Source: a virus. From it: 24,931 bases of DNA. Both the position numbers and the translations under genes were made by a program. The first letter of the stretch is position 1. Each line of letters begins with the position of its first letter. The stretch spans positions 1 through 24,931 of the IMG/VR virus record IMGVR_UViG_3300005435_000049. One strand, written 5' to 3'. Of the stretch, positions 17,954 to 24,931 are shown piece after piece. The notes below the pieces were generated by a model. The model was not told the DNA's origin and ran no database searches. It worked only from the letters and a program-made list of their open reading frames with translations.

Positions 17954-18156
17954 TGGCAACCCGGAAGTTGAAGGTCAACAGCCACGTCAATGTCTTTTCC
18001 GGTGGCAAGCTGCTTCCGGGGACTGTTACAAGCTTCGCCACGGACACCGCTCCGATTGTGAGGCTTGTCCATACTGGTACCACCTTCGGAACTGCTTCTG
18101 TCGGCGTTCCTAAGTGGTCGCGTACAGGTTCTAGGGCTGGGACGTACACACCATGA
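17953..18156 (+). CDS. small basic beta-rich protein, 67 aa
   Basis: ATG at 17953 overlaps the preceding TAA; its TGA overlaps the portal ATG (ATGA). Basic start (MATRKLKVNSHVNVFSGG), then strands (PIVRLVHTGTTFGTASVG) and a basic end. The tight coupling suggests a structural helper. Not recognised. Confidence 0.65.
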   Translation: MATRKLKVNSHVNVFSGGKLLPGTVTSFATDTAPIVRLVHTGTTFGTASVGVPKWSRTGSRAGTYTP

Positions 18157-19703
18157 CCACTACCGAAGAAGCAGCGGAAGGTAGTCAGCTTACCTGGGCC
18201 GAGGCGCTTGAGAAGTACGAGTTCGTTGACACTGTTACTGATCCTGACGGACAGTCAGTTGTTCTAATGGCTGACAGGTCAGCACAGAATACTCTCGGGC
18301 GACCTGACCTGAATGAGATTGGCACCACTAGTCCTTCGACGTACCTGAGTTTCCTTAGGCAGGAATACAATCCTGACTTGCGTGAGGCTCAGGGTCTGCG
18401 CACTTACGACAAGATGCGCAGGTCCGATTCAACTGTTCGGTCGACTCTACGGTTGATGAAGACTCCTGTCCTGTCTGCACGCTGGTTCATTAAGCCTGCT
18501 TCGGACAGTAAGAAGGACAAGGCGATCGCTGACTTCGTGTCCTGGAATCTGTTCAAGGGCATGACGAACTCTTGGCCACAGCTGCTTACGGAAGCGCTGC
18601 TGTGTCTGGAGTTCGGGTACTACATGTTCGAGAAGGTCTGGACGAATAAGCATCCTGAGCGCCCTGGGATGATGTGCTGGCAGAAGTTTGCTCCTCGTCA
18701 CCCTCTCGATGTGCTGTACTGGGAGTTTGACGATAAGGGTGGTCCTGCTGGCGTACAGATGTACAACTACAGCATCCTGAGCACCATCTTCATTCCGATC
18801 GAGAAGCTCGCTGTCTTCACGTTCGAGAAGGAAGGTGGCGACATGACTGGTCTGTCGCTCCTTCGTTCTGCGTACAAGCCTTGGTACTACAAGCAGCAGC
18901 TCGAGAAGATCGACGCTATCCAGAAGGAGCGTCATGGTATCGGTATCCCGATCATTAAGCTTCCTCCGGGGTTTAGTAAGAACGATCGCCTCCTGGCAGA
19001 CAACCTCGGACGTAATCTGCGTACCAACGAGCGTGCACACGTTGTTCTGCCGCCGAACTGGGACTTGGTCTTCGCCAAGCTCGAGGGACAGCCAGTCAAT
19101 GCACTGGATTCGTTGAACTACCACGACGACCAGATCGAAATGAACGTGCTTGGAAACTTCATTGACGTTGAAAGTGGTCGCTCAGGCAAGGATGATGACC
19201 ACACAATGTTCATGAGGTCGACGCGGTTCCTGGCCGAATGCGTCGAAGATGTGTTCAATTCGTACTGTATTCGACAGTTGGTCGATTACAACTTCCCTCG
19301 GACGCCTAATGGTTACCCTGAGCTCAAGGCTCGCCGCATTGGTGAAGAAGACACCTGGCGCACCATCTCGTTCGCTGTCAGGAATCTCGTCGGGTCTGGT
19401 GTACTCACTCCGGACGACCAGCTCGAGGACGAGATGCGCGACGAGTTCGACCTTCCGCCTCGTGATCCTACGACGTCTCGCAACATCGGCAACCCACAAG
19501 GTGCACCTGTTGAGGGCCAGGCCACAGCGCCTCAGGGTAGTGGAGGCGCGCGTCCTGCTCCTGCAAACCAGCAACGAGGAGCCTCTGGCGCAAACGTTCC
19601 AAGTGCGCCAAACCCCTCGCCCGCGCAGCTTCCGAGGCAAAACCCTCGCCCTGTGGTATCTGTGCCTCGGGGCAACGCGGGGACTGACAGAAGTGGTAAG
19701 TAG
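18153..19703 (+). CDS. portal protein, DUF935 / Mu gp29-like
   Basis: 516 residues. RRSDSTVRSTLRLMKTPVLS, LEFGYYMFEKVW, ERHGIGIPIIKLPPG and the C-terminal EDEMRDEFDLPP follow the order of DUF935 portals. It should form the twelve-subunit ring at the head vertex through which DNA passes. The last 80 residues are a disordered Pro/Gln/Asn-rich tail (PAPANQQRGASGANVPSAPN) longer than the core requires. The start overlaps the previous gene as ATGA. Confidence 0.88.
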   Translation: MTTTEEAAEGSQLTWAEALEKYEFVDTVTDPDGQSVVLMADRSAQNTLGRPDLNEIGTTSPSTYLSFLRQEYNPDLREAQGLRTYDKMRRSDSTVRSTLRLMKTPVLSARWFIKPASDSKKDKAIADFVSWNLFKGMTNSWPQLLTEALLCLEFGYYMFEKVWTNKHPERPGMMCWQKFAPRHPLDVLYWEFDDKGGPAGVQMYNYSILSTIFIPIEKLAVFTFEKEGGDMTGLSLLRSAYKPWYYKQQLEKIDAIQKERHGIGIPIIKLPPGFSKNDRLLADNLGRNLRTNERAHVVLPPNWDLVFAKLEGQPVNALDSLNYHDDQIEMNVLGNFIDVESGRSGKDDDHTMFMRSTRFLAECVEDVFNSYCIRQLVDYNFPRTPNGYPELKARRIGEEDTWRTISFAVRNLVGSGVLTPDDQLEDEMRDEFDLPPRDPTTSRNIGNPQGAPVEGQATAPQGSGGARPAPANQQRGASGANVPSAPNPSPAQLPRQNPRPVVSVPRGNAGTDRSGK

Positions 19704-19723
19704 TACCCTTATATACGAATCAG

Positions 19724-19753
19724 TTGTGTCCCCTTGGGTCACTGTGTTATCAT
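19724..19753 (+). promoter_or_regulatory. plus-strand virion promoter, TTGTGT-N18-TATCAT
   Basis: TTGTGT at 19724-19729 and TATCAT at 19748-19753, spacer 18 nt, in the 74-nt gap after the portal gene. It matches the promoter at 13826-13855 in -35 pattern, spacer and -10, and would boost expression of capsid genes. Confidence 0.5.
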
Positions 19754-19777
19754 TAAGACAAGGGAAAGGGGCGTGCC

Positions 19778-19999
19778 GTGGCAGCTCCCAAGAAGACCAC
19801 CGTAAGCAAGGGCAAGACACCTGCTAGGGGCGGTCAGAAGGCGGTTGTCACGCCGCCTGTGAAGAATACCGCAGCCACGGCCAAGAAGCCTGCTGTCGGT
19901 ACACAGAAGCCCAGCGCAGCGATGCCCGTAGGCAAGAAGCCGGTCGTGTCGACCAAGAAGGCAACTCCGAAGGGGAGTGGGGGTGGCTACGGTAAGTGA
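19778..19999 (+). CDS. basic Lys/Ala/Pro-rich protein, 73 aa
   Basis: GTG at 19778 with GGAAAGGGG upstream. Low complexity, histone-H1-like: MAAPKKTTVSKGKTPARGGQ, later AATAKKPAVGTQKPSA, ending GSGGGYGK. Net charge is strongly positive with no acidic residues visible. It could coat DNA or a scaffold surface, or be packaged. It overlaps the protease gene as GTGA. Confidence 0.65.
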   Translation: MAAPKKTTVSKGKTPARGGQKAVVTPPVKNTAATAKKPAVGTQKPSAAMPVGKKPVVSTKKATPKGSGGGYGK

Positions 20000-21210
20000 C
20001 TGGGCATTTTAGCTACCTGTACGATCTCTCGGGTATCCAGTTTGACGATAATTCGTCGAGCTGGATTCAGGCCTTTCCTGTTGGTAAGTACCAGCATCCC
20101 ACCTACGGCGAGATCAATGTCACGCCTGAGCGCGTGAAGGCTTTTGCTGCCAGCGTCAACAATAAGGTTCGTGGCACTGATCTCGATATCGACTACGACC
20201 ACAAGACGCATACGCAGGTCGCTGCGGGGTGGGTCAAGCAGGCTGACGCGCGTCCCGACGGTCTCTACCTCCACGTCGACTGGACACCTGCAGCTCGTGA
20301 CAAGATCAAGAACAAGGAATACCGCTACTTCTCGCCTGAGTACACGGATTCCTGGACGGACAACCAGGGTACGACTCACAATGACGTTCTGTTCGGTGGC
20401 GCACTCACTAACCGTCCGTTCCTGAAGAACATTCAGCCCGTCAACCTCTCGGAGGAGATGGCGAAGCTTCTCGCTACGTCTGCACCTCCTGTTTCGCCTA
20501 ATGATGGTACCGGTACGCGAACTGACCCGCAGAGCAGTTCGGTAGCGCCACTAAGTGTTGATGACGCCCTCGGCAAGATGGCTAGCCTCCTAGGCTTGGA
20601 TCCCAATGCTGACCACAACCAGATCCTGGGCGCGGTCAGTATGCTCGCCAAGGACGAGGCAACTGAGGGCGACGACACTACGAAGGAGCCCGGACAGGGC
20701 AACACAAAGGAGACGCAGATGTCCGAGAAGAAGGGCGGCGAGGGTGGGGCACCTGCGGTGACCCTGTCCGAGGCGCAGCTTATGGAGCACCCGCTCTTCA
20801 AGCAGCTGTCCGACAAGATGATGGTGCTGGAAGCAGCGAACCGCCTTGCCGAGGTGCAGCGTACGCTCAGCAACCTGACCGAAGGCAACAACGTCCTCTC
20901 GCCTGCTGCCAAGGAACTGGCTGAGCCGTTCATGCTCACGCTAGGTTCCGACGCGCACAAGAAGTTCGCCGAGATCCTCCAGATGTTCGTCGAGGGTAAG
21001 GGCGTCGTCGAACTGGGTGAGCGAGGCGTTGCTCGCAAGGTCATTAGCACCGAGGACCAGATGACTGGTGTGAGGGCCTTCAGCGAAGCTGTCAAGAAGG
21101 TTCAGGCCGACAACAAGGACCTGACCTACGCACAGGCCGTTCACGCAGTCACGCTGAACGACCCTGATCTGTACGAGCAGTACCGGCAGTCCACTCTGGC
21201 TGGCGAGTAA
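19996..21210 (+). CDS. capsid maturation protease / scaffold, Mu gpI-like
   Basis: 404 residues. FPVGKYQHPTYGEINVTPER, TDLDIDYDHKTH (DYDH at 66-69), AAGWV, LHVDWTPAARD, YRYFSPEY at 109-116 and GGALTNRPFL follow Mu gpI-type proteases. The C-terminal half (from about residue 242) is a helical, charged scaffold-like region (KQLSDKMMVLEAANRLAEVQ). GTG start overlaps the previous TGA. It should cleave scaffold and itself during head maturation. Confidence 0.88.
   Translation: MTGHFSYLYDLSGIQFDDNSSSWIQAFPVGKYQHPTYGEINVTPERVKAFAASVNNKVRGTDLDIDYDHKTHTQVAAGWVKQADARPDGLYLHVDWTPAARDKIKNKEYRYFSPEYTDSWTDNQGTTHNDVLFGGALTNRPFLKNIQPVNLSEEMAKLLATSAPPVSPNDGTGTRTDPQSSSVAPLSVDDALGKMASLLGLDPNADHNQILGAVSMLAKDEATEGDDTTKEPGQGNTKETQMSEKKGGEGGAPAVTLSEAQLMEHPLFKQLSDKMMVLEAANRLAEVQRTLSNLTEGNNVLSPAAKELAEPFMLTLGSDAHKKFAEILQMFVEGKGVVELGERGVARKVISTEDQMTGVRAFSEAVKKVQADNKDLTYAQAVHAVTLNDPDLYEQYRQSTLAGE
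20719..21210 (+). CDS. nested scaffold protein from internal start
   Basis: The in-frame ATG at 20719 (protease residue 242; MSEKKGGEGG) has AAAGGAGACGCAG right before it. The product would be 163 residues, equal to the scaffold half of the protease gene. Nested scaffold genes of this kind are known in Mu (Z within I) and lambda (Nu3 within C). The start and site are seen here; expression is inferred. Confidence 0.65.
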   Translation: MSEKKGGEGGAPAVTLSEAQLMEHPLFKQLSDKMMVLEAANRLAEVQRTLSNLTEGNNVLSPAAKELAEPFMLTLGSDAHKKFAEILQMFVEGKGVVELGERGVARKVISTEDQMTGVRAFSEAVKKVQADNKDLTYAQAVHAVTLNDPDLYEQYRQSTLAGE

Positions 21211-21226
21211 GGGGAGGAGGTAAGTC

Positions 21227-21628
21227 ATGGGTCCGAACTTCGTTCTTGACAAGGGCTTCAAGGTCAATTCCTCCGCCACTGTCAACCAGTTCACGTGTGC
21301 CACGCTGGACACGACCGATGCAAGCGGTGGTACTGTCACTACTGCAGGTACAGGTACTCGTGTTCTGGGTGTGTACCAGGAAACCCTGGACGCTACCAAG
21401 GTGGCGACGGGTAAGGCTACCGTCGATGTCCGCATCATGGGTATCACTCGCGGTATCACTGGCGGTGCCATCACCATCTACACGCCTGTGTTCTGCGACG
21501 CCTCGGGCAACTTCGTTACGTCAGGTGCTGCAGGCACCAAGCAGGCTGGTATCGCACTTACGGGTGCGTCCGGTTCTGGTCAGGTCATCGACGTGCTGCT
21601 GACGCCGGGTGCGGCAGTCTCCAGCTGA
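21227..21628 (+). CDS. head decoration-like protein (DUF2190-like), 133 aa
   Basis: GGGGAGGAGGTAAGTC precedes the ATG. A Thr/Gly/Val-rich beta protein (FKVNSSATVNQFTCATLDTT, later RVLGVYQETLDATKVATGKA) whose pattern of strands and Gly turns resembles DUF2190 or lambda gpD-type proteins. Its place directly before the major capsid gene fits a head-stabilising role. Confidence 0.7.
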   Translation: MGPNFVLDKGFKVNSSATVNQFTCATLDTTDASGGTVTTAGTGTRVLGVYQETLDATKVATGKATVDVRIMGITRGITGGAITIYTPVFCDASGNFVTSGAAGTKQAGIALTGASGSGQVIDVLLTPGAAVSS

Positions 21629-21647
21629 CCCCTGAAGGGAGTGAATC

Positions 21648-22676
21648 ATGGCAGTTTACAGCCCTTCTGGGTCTGGTTCCGTCCACATCGATCTGGTGCT
21701 CACCCAGATTTCGATCCAGTGGCCGATGGACATGGGCTTCGTCGGGCCGGAGCTCTTTCCGGCCGTGCCTGTGGCGAAGCAGTCCAACAAGTACTACATC
21801 TTCGACCGTGAGTTCTTCAAGGTGGAAGCTGCGGACGTTCGTGCGCCTGGTACGGTTGCGAACGAGATTCCTGGCCTGAAGGTCAGCACGGACTCGTACT
21901 ACGCATCCGAGCACGCCCTTCAGATCGCGGTCACGGACGAGGAGCGGCAGAACGCCGACATCCCTCTGCAGCCTGATCAGGATGCTGTCGAGCTCGTCAC
22001 TGACCGCATCATGTTCAGCCGCGAACTCAACATGATGAACATGGCGCGTACGATCGGTAACTACGCGTCTGGCAACAGTGTCACGCTGTCTGGTACTGCT
22101 CAGTGGAACAGTGCAAACTACGCTACGTCCAACCCGATCTCGGATGTGAAGACGGGCATCAGGGCGATCAATGCGAAGATCTTCAAGAACCCGAACCTCG
22201 CCATCTTCCCGTACCAGGTGATGACGCAGCTCGAGGACCACCCGGACTTCATCGAGCGCATCAAGTACTCGGAGCGGGCGATCCTCACTCCGGACATCAT
22301 CTCCTCGGTTCTGGGTATCGATCGAGTTCTGGTTCCGGGTGTCGGCTACTCCACCGCTGGTGCAGGTGTGTCCGTCACCTCGGCGAACATGACCTACATG
22401 TGGGGCAAGGACGTCATCCTCGCCTACGTGCCTGGTGCTCCCGGCATCAAGAAGCTCGGATTCGGCTACGAGTTCGTGTGGGGCTTCGGCGGTGGTCAGG
22501 CGCGAGACAACGGCAAGACTGGAGGCTCCTCGCAGTCCCAGGTCATCGACCGTTGGCGCGAGGACCCGCGGGCATCGGATCTCATCCGTGTCCGGCGGCG
22601 CTACGACCTCAAGCTGGTCGGCGTCGAGAGCAATCTGCTCATCACTGGCTACCTCATCCAGAACGCGGTGGCCTGA
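21648..22676 (+). CDS. major capsid protein
   Basis: 342 residues, after GAAGGGAGTGAATC. MGFVGPELFPAVPVAKQSNK, YYASEHALQIAVTDEERQNA and DVKTGIRAINAKIF are typical of HK97-fold capsid proteins; the C-terminus SDLIRVRRRYDLKLVGVESN completes the A domain and final strand. It makes the head lattice. The position after scaffold and decoration genes is canonical. Codon use is more GC-rich than in the flanking genes, as expected of an abundantly made protein. Confidence 0.85.
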   Translation: MAVYSPSGSGSVHIDLVLTQISIQWPMDMGFVGPELFPAVPVAKQSNKYYIFDREFFKVEAADVRAPGTVANEIPGLKVSTDSYYASEHALQIAVTDEERQNADIPLQPDQDAVELVTDRIMFSRELNMMNMARTIGNYASGNSVTLSGTAQWNSANYATSNPISDVKTGIRAINAKIFKNPNLAIFPYQVMTQLEDHPDFIERIKYSERAILTPDIISSVLGIDRVLVPGVGYSTAGAGVSVTSANMTYMWGKDVILAYVPGAPGIKKLGFGYEFVWGFGGGQARDNGKTGGSSQSQVIDRWREDPRASDLIRVRRRYDLKLVGVESNLLITGYLIQNAVA

Positions 22677-22689
22677 GAAAGGAGAGAAC

Positions 22690-23049
22690 ATGGCTTACTT
22701 CGCCAAGACTCCGATCCAGCACGGTCTGGATTCCGGAGACGTCGTGACGCTGCAGGTCGGCGACGAGCTCACCGAGGAACACGGTTTCAGCCAGAACGAC
22801 ATCGACACTCTTCTCGCTTCGGACTCCATCGAGGAAGGCGACGAGTACTCGGGTGAGCGCCCTGTGGGTCCCATGGAGCGTGTCACCACTGCTCACGGTG
22901 TCGAGGGACAGACCCTCCCGTCCGGTGCTCCCGAGACTCCGCAGGAGGCCGCGGAGGCTGATGCAGTGGCGACCGAACCGTCGCTGCAGGAGAACCCTAA
23001 CGCCGAGGGTGTCGACGAGCGTACTGAGGACACCGAGAACACGGAGTGA
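22690..23049 (+). CDS. acidic hypothetical protein, 119 aa
   Basis: AAAGGAGAGAAC precedes the ATG at 22690. Residues 1-60 are folded and acidic (TPIQHGLDSGDVVTLQVGDE); from about residue 75 the protein is a disordered Glu/Pro/Ala-rich tail (ETPQEAAEADAVATEPSLQE). Probably a small head or connector accessory; not recognised. Confidence 0.65.
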   Translation: MAYFAKTPIQHGLDSGDVVTLQVGDELTEEHGFSQNDIDTLLASDSIEEGDEYSGERPVGPMERVTTAHGVEGQTLPSGAPETPQEAAEADAVATEPSLQENPNAEGVDERTEDTENTE

Positions 23050-23057
23050 GGTGAAGC

Positions 23058-23507
23058 ATGTCGCGTATCACGGTTCAGCAGGCGCAGTCTTGGGCTGAGA
23101 AGACCAAGCTGCCTATTACTGTCCTTGATGCCGACTTGCTTACTCAGGTCGAGAACCAGGTGCTTGGCATGCTGACCGAGGGCTTCGATGTCAGCACCTG
23201 GTCCGACTCTTCTTCCACGCCACCTATCGTACAGCAAGTCATTTCAATGCTGTACATTTCCTGGTTCTATAACAGGCAGTACTCGGAAGACCAGGAACAT
23301 GTTAACGTCTATGCCACGCTTCTCCGTGCTGAGGCAGAGTCGTTGATGGCAGGCCTTTTGAACGGGTCTGTTATCATGCCTGGCCTAGTAGTTTCTGCTT
23401 CGGATGGACCGACATTCTACCCGAATGATTCATCCTCCGCACAGCAACCAACGGACCTCGACAGTTCGTTGGGTGATGCTGCTTTCTCTGTGGGGAAGGT
23501 GTTCTAA
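23058..23507 (+). CDS. head-tail connector-like protein, 149 aa
   Basis: ATG at 23058, eight bases after the previous stop, with GAGGTGAAGC upstream. SRITVQQAQSWAEKTKLPIT, then LDADLLTQVENQVLGMLTE and a tyrosine-rich helix (MLYISWFYNRQYSEDQEHVN) resemble connector proteins of the gp6 / Mu gp36 type, which extend the portal. The C-terminal 40 residues are polar and disordered. Its stop overlaps the next ATG. Confidence 0.65.
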   Translation: MSRITVQQAQSWAEKTKLPITVLDADLLTQVENQVLGMLTEGFDVSTWSDSSSTPPIVQQVISMLYISWFYNRQYSEDQEHVNVYATLLRAEAESLMAGLLNGSVIMPGLVVSASDGPTFYPNDSSSAQQPTDLDSSLGDAAFSVGKVF

Positions 23508-24172
23508 TGACAGCTCCCCGTAAAGACTCCGGAATCCTTGCGTTTGACTTCTCGCCAACGATTGGCATCCTGGCTCGTGATGTCGACAAGATGGGTGTTG
23601 ACATCCGTTCGTTCAGAGTGCCTCTGACGAATGCAGTCCGCAATGTCATGATTCCGTCGATTCAGCAGAACTTCTCTTCAGGTGGTCGTCCTGACACTTG
23701 GGTGCCTTTGTCTGAGTCTACACTGCTTATTCGTAGCCGTGAAGGTTCAGGCAGCACTACTCTAGTCCGGTCTGGTGCATTGAAGCGTAACATGGGCTTC
23801 ATGACCATGTGGGACATTACTCAGGACTACGCAATCGTTAAGCAGCTGCCTGATCGTGTCTGGTATGGTGCCATACACCAGTCAGGTTACGATACTACTA
23901 CAGGTGCGCAGATTCAGAGTAAGATCAAGTCTGCTGCCAAGCGTGGTGTGAAGCTTAGTGCAGGTAAGGCAGCACAGCAAGTCATGGCCGAGCTGGACGC
24001 TAAGCTTAAGGTCGCCATGGCTTCAGGCACTTCAGCTGCTTCTAGCTCTGACCGTGCGCATGCTATTCCCGCGCGCCCGTTCGTGATGTTTCAGGATGAG
24101 GACTTGGATAAGATTGATGCTGAGTTCGATTCCTGGATTGCCATGCGGGTTGCTGCTGCAGGGTTTGGGTGA
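23507..24172 (+). CDS. virion morphogenesis protein, Mu gpG-like
   Basis: 221 residues. NFSSGGRPDTWVPLSESTLL, TLVRSGALKRNMGF and the HAIPARPFVMF motif near residue 188 are the signature of the virion morphogenesis / tail completion family of Mu gpG and P2 gpS. It joins head to tail. The start overlaps the connector stop (TAATG). Confidence 0.85.
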   Translation: MTAPRKDSGILAFDFSPTIGILARDVDKMGVDIRSFRVPLTNAVRNVMIPSIQQNFSSGGRPDTWVPLSESTLLIRSREGSGSTTLVRSGALKRNMGFMTMWDITQDYAIVKQLPDRVWYGAIHQSGYDTTTGAQIQSKIKSAAKRGVKLSAGKAAQQVMAELDAKLKVAMASGTSAASSSDRAHAIPARPFVMFQDEDLDKIDAEFDSWIAMRVAAAGFG

Positions 24173-24636
24173 TAGAGATGACCACACCCACTGATAGCCT
24201 CGAAACCTTTGCTGCGACTATTCAGAATCTGATTACGGCTAAGCAGACCGACTTAGCCGTTGCAGATATCTGGTATGGTGAGCAGACTAAGATTCCACGC
24301 ACGCCTGCTGTAGAAGTCATTCCTGGTGGTAAGGTACGCAACCCTGCCGGAGCACCTAGGCGGGTTAAGAACGCTTTCGAATGCTTCGTGCTGGTTCAGG
24401 CAGGTCAGGTTCAGGATGCACAGTTGAATCTTCACCTTGCTAGCCAGCTAGCAGAGTCCATCGAGACTATCCTACACGCTGATCCTACGCTAGGCGGAAT
24501 CGTTATCAACTGCCTAGTCGTACGTACTGACTTTGGTGTTTCGTTGCGCAGCAAGACTGAATTTCGTGCAGCGCGTCTTACTGTACAGGCGGAGTCGCTT
24601 ACGCTTCTTCCCATGCAGCCGAACTACAACCAGTAA
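24169..24636 (+). CDS. tail terminator-like protein, 155 aa
   Basis: GTG at 24169 overlaps the previous stop (GTGA); an ATG three codons on is an alternative. An N-terminal helix (LETFAATIQNLITAKQTDLA), IPRTPAVEVIPGGKVRNP, a Val/Leu-rich strand pair (FECFVLVQAGQVQDAQLNLH) and ETILHADPTLGG fit tail terminator or tail-tube-initiator proteins (Mu gp37-like position). Assigned chiefly by order. Confidence 0.55.
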   Translation: MIEMTTPTDSLETFAATIQNLITAKQTDLAVADIWYGEQTKIPRTPAVEVIPGGKVRNPAGAPRRVKNAFECFVLVQAGQVQDAQLNLHLASQLAESIETILHADPTLGGIVINCLVVRTDFGVSLRSKTEFRAARLTVQAESLTLLPMQPNYNQ

Positions 24637-24647
24637 GGTGGTGTAAA

Positions 24648-24931
24648 GTGGGATACGGTATTGGTGGTGGCGGCTTCCTGGGATTGGCGCTAGAGCAGCT
24701 CGCTGCGCCTGTTCAGCTTGCTGCTACGTCGTCAACGGCTGGCGGCACGCTGCCTGCTACGTCTACGTACAAGTACGTTCTGACTGCGACGAATACTGCC
24801 GGTGAGACGCTTGTCAGCAACGAGCAGACGGTCACCACGGGTGCAGGTTCTACCAACTCGAACACTGTCAACTGGAACGTCGTTACTGGTGCGACGGGTT
24901 ACAAGCTCTACCGGACCGCTGCAGGTGGTGC
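24648..24931 (+). CDS. Ig/FN3-like virion protein, cut by window edge
   Basis: GTG at 24648 with AAGGTGG six bases upstream; open to the window end (94 codons). After a Gly-rich start (MGYGIGGGGFLGLAL), AGGTLPATSTYKYVLTATN and VTTGAGSTNSNTVNWNVV, then GATGYKLYR, repeat the beta module of the 17438-17953 product. In this position it may be a tail tube, sheath or major tail protein with a surface domain. Which one cannot be told from the fragment. Confidence 0.6.
   Translation, partial: MGYGIGGGGFLGLALEQLAAPVQLAATSSTAGGTLPATSTYKYVLTATNTAGETLVSNEQTVTTGAGSTNSNTVNWNVVTGATGYKLYRTAAGG

Noticed and set aside
21585-22691. Minus-strand open frame of 368 codons opposite the major capsid gene
   Set aside because: Mirrors the codon bias of the capsid gene; composition is typical antisense (Arg/Asp/Val/Leu), with no ribosome site or operon context.

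Overview
The window looks like about 25 kb of a large tailed phage of an actinobacterium, most likely Streptomyces. Reasons: a head-assembly gene run in canonical order; dozens of very small, translationally overlapping genes with many GTG/TTG starts; a DUF397 protein; an actinobacterial-type HTH protein; and leaderless promoter-start arrangements. The host is inferred, since no host gene is present. The body of coding sequence is moderately GC-rich and is broken by AT-rich regulatory islands.

Left arm (1-11105, all minus strand): operons of small genes joined by ATGA, GTGA, TTGA or TAATG overlaps. Recognisable products are an SNF2-type helicase (1267-2811), zinc-ribbon proteins, a DUF397 protein (4387-4581), several HTH-like proteins and many one-helix membrane proteins. 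Of special note are (i) a tRNA-like gene with a greatly enlarged anticodon loop (5536-5632) followed by about 400 nt of strongly structured non-coding sequence that ends in a textbook bidirectional terminator (5061-5117), and (ii) a chain of six genes of 41-54 codons (9697-10548), five of which encode single-helix membrane proteins.

Middle (11082-13897): a 590-nt AT-rich divergent control region with CCAAAA tandem repeats; one plus-strand zinc-finger gene (11672-12055) with a leaderless promoter; then five further minus-strand small genes separated by hairpins. Around 13281-13580 the pentamer ACCGT/ACGGT is strikingly over-represented and a 19-bp inverted repeat is present.

Right arm (13898-24931, all plus strand): virion genes. 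In order: candidate small terminase, unknown, tail fibre-like protein, large terminase, Ig/FN3-like small protein, small protein, DUF935-type portal, basic Lys/Ala/Pro peptide, Mu gpI-like protease with a nested scaffold start, decoration protein, major capsid protein, acidic protein, head-tail connector, Mu gpG-like morphogenesis protein, tail terminator-like protein, and the start of another Ig/FN3-like protein cut by the window edge.

Two promoter grammars can be read by eye, both with an 18-nt spacer: TTGA..-N18-TATAAT in front of left-arm operons and TTGnGT-N18-TATCAT in front of the two virion operons. Small left-arm genes probably remodel the host; the right arm packages DNA and builds the head and tail. 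All functions rest on motif recognition by eye, without database searches.
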